From CAZICM01 sp964537685 (GTDB taxonomy: Bacteria; Myxococcota_A; Polyangia; Polyangiales; Polyangiaceae), in contig CAZICM010000110.1 in assembly GCA_964537685.1 (NCBI GenBank), positions 1-13,573 of the forward strand: 13,573 nt of DNA. Reading direction: 5' to 3'. Made by a program: the position numbers and the translations under genes. The stretch's first letter is position 1; each line of letters starts with the position of its first letter. Below are positions 7,244 through 13,075 of this stretch, piece after piece. The notes below the pieces were generated by a model. That model saw nothing but the letters and a program-made list of their open reading frames with translations, was not told the origin of the DNA and did not search any database.

Positions 7244-8161
7244 TCAAGGTGGCCGAAGGCCCCGCAGCACCCGCTCATGGTAGAGCAACATCTCTGCCCC
7301 ACCCGGTCCTCGATTCCAGTCATAATCGTGATGTCCCGCCACAACCAAGAGCTCATGCACGACCCCATCCTGCTTTAGGCGCAGGGAAAGGGCTCGGACG
7401 GCAGGAAGAAAAGGATCGGCTTCGCTCGAGACCAAACGCAACTGAAAGGGATGTTTTTCCATGGCTTGTTTTGCCAAGGTGGCAAACATTCCAATTTCGC
7501 TTTGGCGAATCGCCGGCTGGAGTGCTCCAATGCTTCCAAATGCCTCGGGCCGGGTAAAGCCCACGAGCAGAGCCAATCTTCCCCCCAGGCTAACCCCATC
7601 AATCCCTGTCTTTTCCGGTCCGGCCCCGCTTCCAACCGTTTCACGGGCCCGAGGCAAGAGCTCTCCCACCACAAATTCCGCGAACGCCGAAAGCGAACCA
7701 GGAGATTTATCGCTCATTAAATCCGGCGTATAGGGACACACAAGAGTAAGCCCTTGAAAATCATCGGTTTTTAGCGATGAATTCAATAGCTTCAACCGTT
7801 CCAGACTGGTGATTTCTCCCAAATCTTTGGTGTTCAGCGGTGGAAAAAGCAAGCGATTGTAGAGTTTGTCGATAGAGTAACTATCTCGCCAAGCCTTTGC
7901 ACCCAAGTCCAGCCCGCGCCCAGATTCCCCCCGCCCATGCAACGCCACCAAAATCGGTATATCTCGAGCGTTTGGATTTTGGAGGACGATCGCCCGCTGG
8001 CCCTCGGGTGCTGTTTTACCCGGAGGAAAGTCCAGCTCCTTCCAAGAAGAACCCCGGTTTTCCAAACCCGTGTCGGGGGGAGGCGGCGAGCGCTTACACC
8101 CAAGAGCCAACAAGCCTAGAGCCAGCGAGGCGATGTAAATAAGGCGGGGGGATATCAACAC
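7244..8161 (-). CDS. Lipoprotein-like alpha/beta-hydrolase (putative esterase)
   Basis: A 305-residue exported hydrolase. The hydrophobic N-terminus ends in LALGC (Cys22), close to a lipobox although Ala rather than Leu sits at -3, so membrane anchoring is likely but not certain. A Pro-rich linker follows. The fold signatures are LVALHGRGESG (residues 71-81, oxyanion region), the nucleophile elbow GVSLGG with Ser191, Asp249 in SSEADPF as probable acid, and His277/278 in AGHHDYDW as probable base. This matches the PF00756-like putative esterase superfamily. The substrate is unknown; a cell-surface or periplasmic ester is inferred. The start is GTG, 5 bases after the TAG of the upstream lipoprotein, with no strong Shine-Dalgarno, which points to translational coupling. 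Confidence 0.82.
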   Translation of the reverse strand: MLISPRLIYIASLALGLLALGCKRSPPPPDTGLENRGSSWKELDFPPGKTAPEGQRAIVLQNPNARDIPILVALHGRGESGRGLDLGAKAWRDSYSIDKLYNRLLFPPLNTKDLGEITSLERLKLLNSSLKTDDFQGLTLVCPYTPDLMSDKSPGSLSAFAEFVVGELLPRARETVGSGAGPEKTGIDGVSLGGRLALLVGFTRPEAFGSIGALQPAIRQSEIGMFATLAKQAMEKHPFQLRLVSSEADPFLPAVRALSLRLKQDGVVHELLVVAGHHDYDWNRGPGGAEMLLYHERVLRGLRPP

Positions 8162-8166
8162 AATTT

Positions 8167-8742
8167 CTAGGGTGCGCAGGAATCCAGTTTTCCGTCGGCC
8201 ATGCCCATAGGACCAACCAAATCTTTACAGGTGAGACCCATGGGGCAGTCGTTGGGCAGCAGATACTGCTCTCCACAGGCGATATTGCAGTAGAATTTGT
8301 CGGCTCCGCCGTTGGGATCTTTGAGGGTAATATTGCAGATACCCTTGCCAGGCCCCATAAATACGCTGCACGTCGCTTGATCCATTTGCCCTTGGCATTC
8401 GATGGAGCAGATGCCCGCAACGGCCATCGCGCCCGTGGTGATGCACTGTTGACCCATGGGACAAGGCAGCGCTTGATTGCAGATCTGACCGTAGGCCGAG
8501 CCCATCATGCCGCTGCTGGAGCTGCCCGAGCCGCCGCCGCTTCCCATGCCGCCGGTGCCCATACCGCCCGTGCCCCCGCCGGCCGTGCCGCTGCTGGTTG
8601 TGGTGCTGGAGCTGCTCGACGAGGACGAGCCGCCCTCGCCGCCGTTGCCACCGCTTCTGGTTTCGTCGCCGCATGCCGCAAGCGCGCCGAGAGCCATAAA
8701 AAAGCCCAAACCCATCGCAAGATACTTCATACGCAAACCCAT
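8167..8742 (-). CDS. Cys-rich lipoprotein with Ser/Gly linker
   Basis: A 191-residue probable lipoprotein. The signal peptide ends in the lipobox LAAC with Cys24. Residues 31-82 are a low-complexity linker of Ser, Thr, Gly and Met. The C-terminal domain (residues about 84-191) holds twelve cysteines at 88, 94, 100, 112, 116, 125, 136, 152, 156, 166, 172 and 189, enough for six disulfides. Spacings such as CPMGQQC and CPMGLTC recur, suggesting two related Cys-rich units. The architecture is common in large-genome myxobacterial surface lipoproteins; no function is assigned. The ATG at 8742 follows the upstream stop by 12 bases with a purine-rich AGAAGG very close to it. Met5 (8730) is an alternative start, which would place the lipid Cys at residue 20. 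Confidence 0.8.
   Translation of the reverse strand: MGLRMKYLAMGLGFFMALGALAACGDETRSGGNGGEGGSSSSSSSSTTTSSGTAGGGTGGMGTGGMGSGGGSGSSSSGMMGSAYGQICNQALPCPMGQQCITTGAMAVAGICSIECQGQMDQATCSVFMGPGKGICNITLKDPNGGADKFYCNIACGEQYLLPNDCPMGLTCKDLVGPMGMADGKLDSCAP
8497..8652. repeat. Low-complexity Ser/Gly-linker coding tract
   Basis: This tract encodes the Ser/Thr/Gly/Met linker of the Cys-rich lipoprotein (residues 31-82). It is built of degenerate GGx and TCx-type codons without a perfect tandem unit, so it is compositional rather than a clean microsatellite. It creates long Ala- or Pro-rich spurious frames on both strands. Confidence 0.7.
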
Positions 8743-8754
8743 ACCCTTCTCTGG

Positions 8755-9978
8755 TTAAGGAAACGCGGCCAAACAGTTGGCCGAGCAACCATCGCCGTTC
8801 ACGTTATTCCCATCATCGCAGACTTCTCCACCATCGAGAATGCCGTCCCCACACACGGGAATCGTGCAATTGGTGCGGCATGGGCTCGGCGAGCCATAGG
8901 CTGTTAGGATTAGCGGCTCGTTCATGGAAAGAAAATACAAAAGCTCGTCGCCATTCACAAAACCCCAGCCATTGATCGACGGGTCAAATTGGGGTGTTAT
9001 CGCAATGGACCAATTGCCTGGAAATGGAAAGCCCGATAGCACGCCTCCATCGGAGTTATTATTAAAACTCCAGTTGCCGGTGGCGCCGGAGGGGGAATTC
9101 TTTGAAAATTCATTGGATTGATCGTCGGCCACGGATACATACACCTGCACGGGTAGATTTTGGATATCAAAAAACACCTTTCCCTGGGGCTGGTTCTGTC
9201 CGCTGGAATTGAAATCGATACCGTGATGCATAAACAAGCTCAGCTCGCCCGTCGTGAGATCGCGATATAAAAATAGCCGGCTTTGCATGAGTTCCTCATA
9301 GCCGGTATGGCTGCTCGCCGAGCCATAGCCATAGAAAGCAACAGCATCAAAAGACCGGTCAATCGGCCATACGGCCTGCTCGGCAAATATGCTTTGCAAC
9401 AAGGCAAACGCAGGGCGGTCTTGATTTTGAGGGCCGAGATCGCATTGCTCTCCGAAATCTAAAATGCCATCGCCGCATGTTTGAAGCTGACAAAACGACG
9501 AACAGCCATCGCCGTCGAAGGGGTTTCCATCATCGCATTCCTCGAGGCCAAACCATAGATACCCATCGCCGCAATACGCGGATTGGCAGCCTGCGACGCA
9601 GGAATCATTGCTGGAAAAATTGCCATCGTCGCATTGTTCTACATTATACCATAATACCCCATCCCCACAATACGCCGGACTGCAATTTACCTTGCAACTG
9701 TCGTTGTTGCTACCATTGCCATCGTCGCACTGTTCCCCCGGATCCATGAGGCCATTGCCACAATAACCCCCGGCGCCGCTGCCTCCCGTTCCTCCGGTTC
9801 CGCCGCTGCCTCCAATTCCCCCGGCGCCGCTGCTGCTGGTGGATGCCGAGCTAGAGCTCGAGGAAGAAGCCGAGCCTCCCGCGCCATCCTGCTTGCCGCC
9901 CAAGTCGGTACGGCTGCCGCAGGCGGCCACAAACATCAGGGAAAATAAGCTAATCCAACCTCGGGATGGCGAGCGCAT
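8755..9978 (-). CDS. DUF4215 (Myxococcus Cys-rich repeat) lipoprotein with inserted beta domain
   Basis: The frame is open from an ATG at 10047, but the ATG at 9978 is chosen because it gives a compact signal peptide ending in the lipobox FVAAC (Cys20); that makes 407 residues. 'CGSRTDLGG' after the lipid Cys is typical of Polyangiales lipoproteins. Residues 28-71 are a Ser/Gly linker. Cys-rich repeats of the CGDG...EQCDDGN...DSC...C type lie at 73-99, 104-131, 136-163 and 376-402. A further repeat begins at 168-181 (CGDGILDFGEQCDLG) and is broken by a domain of about 180 residues (184-366). That domain is rich in aromatic and polar beta strands, for example FDAVAFYGYGSASSHTGYEEL. The repeat resumes with PCRTNCT. 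The protein is probably surface-exposed, outer-membrane-anchored and disulfide-rich. It is the first gene of the leftward set and is divergent from unbV. Confidence 0.85.
   Translation of the reverse strand: MRSPSRGWISLFSLMFVAACGSRTDLGGKQDGAGGSASSSSSSSASTSSSGAGGIGGSGGTGGTGGSGAGGYCGNGLMDPGEQCDDGNGSNNDSCKVNCSPAYCGDGVLWYNVEQCDDGNFSSNDSCVAGCQSAYCGDGYLWFGLEECDDGNPFDGDGCSSFCQLQTCGDGILDFGEQCDLGPQNQDRPAFALLQSIFAEQAVWPIDRSFDAVAFYGYGSASSHTGYEELMQSRLFLYRDLTTGELSLFMHHGIDFNSSGQNQPQGKVFFDIQNLPVQVYVSVADDQSNEFSKNSPSGATGNWSFNNNSDGGVLSGFPFPGNWSIAITPQFDPSINGWGFVNGDELLYFLSMNEPLILTAYGSPSPCRTNCTIPVCGDGILDGGEVCDDGNNVNGDGCSANCLAAFP
9766..9897. repeat. Low-complexity Ser/Gly-linker coding tract
   Basis: This tract encodes residues 28-71 of the DUF4215 lipoprotein, a poly-Ser block followed by Gly-Gly-Ser/Thr units. 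The GGx codon pattern is repetitive but degenerate, like the tract in the next gene. Shared linker style suggests the two lipoproteins display their Cys-rich heads in the same way. Confidence 0.65.
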
Positions 9979-9984
9979 CGCTTC

Positions 9985-10013
9985 TGTATAAACGAGGTGA
10001 AGGCGAAGGTAAA
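9985..10013 (-). promoter_or_regulatory. Candidate promoter for the leftward lipoprotein operon
   Basis: Reading the - strand, TTTACC (10013-10008) and TATACA (9990-9985) are separated by 17 bases, each matching four of six sigma-70 consensus bases. The expected transcription start would fall at or next to the ATG at 9978, implying a leaderless or nearly leaderless message. The site would lie inside the coding region if the upstream ATG at 10047 were used instead. Confidence 0.25.
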
Positions 10014-10065
10014 GTGAAACCTGAAAACCCTTTGCGGCAAAATACAAAACGTAAAAACATGACGC

Positions 10066-10094
10066 TTGACAGCAAAAACGAGTTCGGCTGAGCT
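10066..10094 (+). promoter_or_regulatory. Candidate promoter for unbV-unbU-PKS
   Basis: A perfect TTGACA (10066-10071) stands out in the divergent gap. The hexamer 17 bases downstream (TGAGCT) is a poor -10, so an activator-dependent or non-housekeeping promoter is possible, or the match is chance. It lies about 60 bases upstream of the unbV start and directly before the palindrome at 10104-10118. Confidence 0.25.
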
Positions 10095-10103
10095 ATCCAT
10101 TCT

Positions 10104-10118
10104 CCAGTGCGACACTGG
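10104..10118. promoter_or_regulatory. Palindrome CCAGTG-CGA-CACTGG, putative operator
   Basis: A perfect 6-bp inverted repeat with a 3-base spacer, 33 bases before the unbV ATG in the divergent gap. Its position just downstream of the TTGACA box fits a repressor operator, or a small hairpin in the 5' leader. No regulator gene is in the window to pair with it. Confidence 0.4.
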
Positions 10119-10151
10119 GTGTAATCGTCAGCACGTGGTGAGGAAAAACAA

Positions 10152-12101
10152 ATGAAAAGTGTTCGACTGTGGCCCGCACAGACCGCTGCCTGTGGGGTTG
10201 TGTTGGTATTTGGTCTGCTTTCGCGCTTGCCCGCGCAGACCTTGGAAGAGAAAACAGCGCTCGCTCAAAGGTTTTCCTTTGAGCGGGTTGCCCTTCCAAC
10301 AACGCCTGCGCCCAAAACCAAAACGGTTCTGCCTGTCAACCCACAAATTGCACATATCGCCCGCTGGATCAGCGCGGTGGGGACCTCCGCCGCGCTGGGC
10401 GATATCGATGAAGACGGAATCGCCAATGATCTCTGCTATGTAGAACCAAGAAGCGGAGAAATCATCGTTTCTCCCATTCCAGGTACGAGCGAACGCTTTC
10501 CGCTCTTTGTGTTAGATACAAGCCCCCCTATCATTTCCGGTGTTCATGTGCCAACCGGTTGTAAAATAGGTGATTTTAACGAAGATGGATGGGCGGACTT
10601 GTTGGTTCATTTCATCGGGCGAACGCCTGTGCTCTTCCTAAGGCGGGGTGATGGAGGCAATCCTTCGGCGCTCTCGCTCTCGGCCTTCCAGGCTCAAAAT
10701 CTGGTGGAAAAGGACGAGCCTTGGTGGACGTCGACCATCTTTCAAGGGGACATCGACGGCGATGGCCATACCGATTTAGTGGTGGGCAATTATTTCCCGG
10801 ACGGCGAAGAAATCTTTGGAGCCCAAGCCAAAGGGCCGGTGCATATGCATGAAACCTTTGCCCGAGCGAGAAACGGAGGCAAAAACCGGGTTTTTCTATG
10901 GGCTGGAGGCGAATCGGGAGCATCGCCGCGGGTAACCTTTAAGGAGGCGGAGAATCCTTTTCCTGATGACGATGCCACCGCGTGGACCTTGGCGGTAGGT
11001 GGGGCCGATCTCAACAAAGACGGTCTGGTTGAACTTTATTTTGCCAATGATTTTGGGCCTGATCAGCTCTACCTCAACACATCCAAACCGGGAAAGCTAT
11101 CGCTGGTGCGCTTGCATGGCGATAAGGGCTTCACCATTCCCACGTCCCGCGTCCTGGGGAATGATTCCTTTAAGGGAATGGGCGTCGATTTTGGCGATAT
11201 CAATGGCGATGGATGGTTTGATCTCTTTGTCAGCAATATCACGGTGCATGGCGGCCTTGAAGAAAGCCATTTTTTGTTTCTCAGTGATGGCCGGGTGCAA
11301 GATATGCATAAGGGTCGTGCGCCCTACCGGGATGAAGGGGAGCGGCTGGGGGTATCTCGCTCTTCTTGGGCCTGGGATTCACGCTTTGCCGATTTTGATA
11401 ATGACGGAGAGTTGGAGCTGATGCAAGCCACCGGATTTATCAAGGGGCGCATCAACTGGTGGGCGGACTTGGCGGAGTTTGCCAACGCTAACGATCAAAT
11501 GGTTCAAAACCCCGCGAACTGGCCGAGTTTCCCTGAGGACATCGATATTTCCGGGCATGATAAAGAGCCTTTTTATGTAAAAGGCACTGGGGGCACCTAT
11601 GTCGATATTTCCACCCAGGTCGGTTTTGATGGTGCGTACAATTCCAGAGGGCTATCGATCGGCGATGTCGATGCGGATGGAGATCTCGATTTGGTATTGT
11701 CGAATCAATGGGAAGATTCGTGGCTCTTTAGAAACGGGGCCAAGAATGAGAATCGTTTCTTGGGTTTGCGCCTGATGCTCTCGGCGGAAGTACAGGAAAC
11801 CAAGGCGGTGAAGGGAGCGGTGGCCAATGCGTCCACATGGCCGGCCTTGGGGGCATTTGCCACGGTCCAACTGCCTTCGGGCAAGACGCTGATTCGGCAG
11901 ATCGATGGGGGAAGCGGTCATTCTGGGGCGTGTGCGCAGGAAATGCTCTTTGGTTTAGGCAATGTGCCTGCGGATCAGCCTCTTTCGGTTCATTTGCGCT
12001 GGCGCGATCGAGCCGGTGCCGTTCAAGAAACAGAGCTTAAGCTAAGTCCAGGCTGGTACACCGTTACGCTCGCCAATGGGCGCGGACAGGAGAAAAAGTA
12101 A
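10152..12101 (+). CDS. unbV: UnbV-type FG-GAP/VCBS repeat, ASPIC/UnbV-domain secreted protein (enediyne cassette)
   Basis: A 649-residue exported protein. The signal peptide spans residues 1-28, with likely cleavage near LPAQT. Seven FG-GAP/VCBS-like calcium-loop motifs suggest a beta-propeller: DIDEDG (84), DFNEDG (141), DIDGDG (200), DLNKDG (286), DINGDG (349), DFDNDG (414) and DVDADG (505). The last 85 residues are the ASPIC/UnbV (CRTAC1) domain with its signature IDGGSGHSGA (584-593) before FGLG. From memory of enediyne clusters, UnbV is a signal-bearing protein of about this size in the conserved cassette with UnbL, UnbU, PksE and TebC; its biochemical role is not settled. GAGGA lies 7 bases before the ATG. 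One base separates the stop from unbU. Other CRTAC1 proteins share the fold, but the neighbours favour UnbV. Confidence 0.85.
   Translation: MKSVRLWPAQTAACGVVLVFGLLSRLPAQTLEEKTALAQRFSFERVALPTTPAPKTKTVLPVNPQIAHIARWISAVGTSAALGDIDEDGIANDLCYVEPRSGEIIVSPIPGTSERFPLFVLDTSPPIISGVHVPTGCKIGDFNEDGWADLLVHFIGRTPVLFLRRGDGGNPSALSLSAFQAQNLVEKDEPWWTSTIFQGDIDGDGHTDLVVGNYFPDGEEIFGAQAKGPVHMHETFARARNGGKNRVFLWAGGESGASPRVTFKEAENPFPDDDATAWTLAVGGADLNKDGLVELYFANDFGPDQLYLNTSKPGKLSLVRLHGDKGFTIPTSRVLGNDSFKGMGVDFGDINGDGWFDLFVSNITVHGGLEESHFLFLSDGRVQDMHKGRAPYRDEGERLGVSRSSWAWDSRFADFDNDGELELMQATGFIKGRINWWADLAEFANANDQMVQNPANWPSFPEDIDISGHDKEPFYVKGTGGTYVDISTQVGFDGAYNSRGLSIGDVDADGDLDLVLSNQWEDSWLFRNGAKNENRFLGLRLMLSAEVQETKAVKGAVANASTWPALGAFATVQLPSGKTLIRQIDGGSGHSGACAQEMLFGLGNVPADQPLSVHLRWRDRAGAVQETELKLSPGWYTVTLANGRGQEKK
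10262..10285 (+). other. Perfect 10-bp hairpin inside unbV
   Basis: CGCTCAAAGG (10262-10271) and CCTTTGAGCG (10276-10285) pair completely around a TTTT loop, in codons 37-45 just after the signal-peptide region. No T-run follows, so it is not an intrinsic terminator. It could slow translation during export, or be a binding site. Confidence 0.5.
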
Positions 12102-12102
12102 G

Positions 12103-13074
12103 ATGAGCACAACATCACACGTAGCGGCGGCCCAAGACAATGCCGCACGGGCGACAAGCAAAGAAGCCCCCAAGGGCAAGCCCCGAAACCCGCGCATGGG
12201 CAACCGGATGGCGGCGGCGCTTGCTACCGTGCTGACGGTGGTGGGGCATACGCTGCTAGGTTTTGAGCAGGCGGCCATTCATGTGGTTGTCGCGCTTTTA
12301 ACAGGCTATGGATGCGCTCTTCTGTTTGAGTATATCGATGCCCGGGCCAATCAAAGAGACGCGGGTTTTGAAGGTGGCGGCATAACAAAAGCCATTGATT
12401 GGCTGGTGTCGCCGCATATGACATCCATCACGACCTCGTTTCTCATCTACACCAATGAGCGTCTGGCCGTGCTCGCCTTTGCCGTCGCCCTAGCTATCGG
12501 CTCAAAGTATGTTTTCCGCGTCAAGAATGCCCAAGGCCGCTATGTGCACTTCTTTAATCCGTCCAACTTTGGCATTGCGGTTACGCTCTTTCTATTTCCT
12601 TGGGTGTCGGTTATTCCCTACGCCTTTCTCAGCCATGTCTCCGGGTGGATTGATTGGCTGGTTCCCGCGCTAATTCTAATGCTTGGCACCCGTCTGAATT
12701 TGCTCTTCACCAAGCGCATTCCCTTGATTTTGGCTTGGCTGGTGGGCTTTGTCCTTCAGGCGTTTTTGCGCTCTGTTTTTTCCACCACCCCGTTTTTGGC
12801 GGGCATTGTCCCGATGACAGGCGTGGCTTTTGTGCTTTTTTCCTTCTATATGATCACCGATCCCCAAACGACCCCAAGCTCGCTTCGAGGTCAAATTATC
12901 TTTGGGCTGGCGGTGGCCTTTGCTTACTCGCTGCTGATGGTGGAGCATGTGATCTTCACGCTCTTTTACGCCGTATTTGCCGTAACAGGGCTGCGAGGCG
13001 TCTGGCTCTTTGTTCAACCCATGCTTGCCCGGGTCTTCCAATCCGAGCGAGCGCTTGCCACACCAGCGGAGTAA
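12103..13074 (+). CDS. unbU: UnbU-type polytopic membrane protein, RnfD/NqrB-like (enediyne cassette)
   Basis: A 323-residue integral membrane protein. The ATG at 12103 is chosen over an in-frame ATG at 12076, which would overlap unbV by 26 bases, because AGGAG (12088-12092) sits 10 bases ahead of 12103 and the gap to the unbV stop is then one base. After a basic cytoplasmic N-terminus (1-35) there are about eight to ten hydrophobic segments between residues 37 and 306. HFFNPSNFGI (149-158) and YMITDPQTTPSSLRG (249-263) resemble the FMN/quinone-region motifs of RnfD/NqrB, which places it in that superfamily. UnbU is the RnfD-like membrane member of the enediyne cassette. No other Rnf or Nqr subunit is present, so a complete ion-pumping complex is not supported. 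A transport or membrane redox role is speculative. Confidence 0.85.
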   Translation: MSTTSHVAAAQDNAARATSKEAPKGKPRNPRMGNRMAAALATVLTVVGHTLLGFEQAAIHVVVALLTGYGCALLFEYIDARANQRDAGFEGGGITKAIDWLVSPHMTSITTSFLIYTNERLAVLAFAVALAIGSKYVFRVKNAQGRYVHFFNPSNFGIAVTLFLFPWVSVIPYAFLSHVSGWIDWLVPALILMLGTRLNLLFTKRIPLILAWLVGFVLQAFLRSVFSTTPFLAGIVPMTGVAFVLFSFYMITDPQTTPSSLRGQIIFGLAVAFAYSLLMVEHVIFTLFYAVFAVTGLRGVWLFVQPMLARVFQSERALATPAE

Positions 13075-13075
13075 T

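Noticed and set aside
8377..8907. Ala-rich 176-codon + strand frame, with a Pro/Leu-rich one at 8507-8758
   Set aside because: Both are read-throughs of the Ser/Gly linker codons of the lipoprotein on the opposite strand; their compositions are what GC-rich repeats give in alternative frames.
8497..9897. CRISPR or tandem-repeat array in the two linker-coding tracts
   Set aside because: There are no regularly spaced identical units; the repetition is degenerate codons for Ser and Gly.
10262..10285. Intrinsic terminator inside unbV
   Set aside because: The stem is strong but no T-run follows, and the reading frame continues intact through it.
10152..12101. Integrin-like adhesin or generic CRTAC1 protein
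   Set aside because: The fold is shared, but the length, the C-terminal ASPIC/UnbV domain and one-base spacing to unbU and a PKS make UnbV the better call.
12103..13074. RnfD/NqrB subunit of an ion-pumping electron transport complex
   Set aside because: Motifs are RnfD-like, but no RnfA, B, C, E or G gene is nearby, and the UnbV and PKS neighbours explain the gene better as UnbU.
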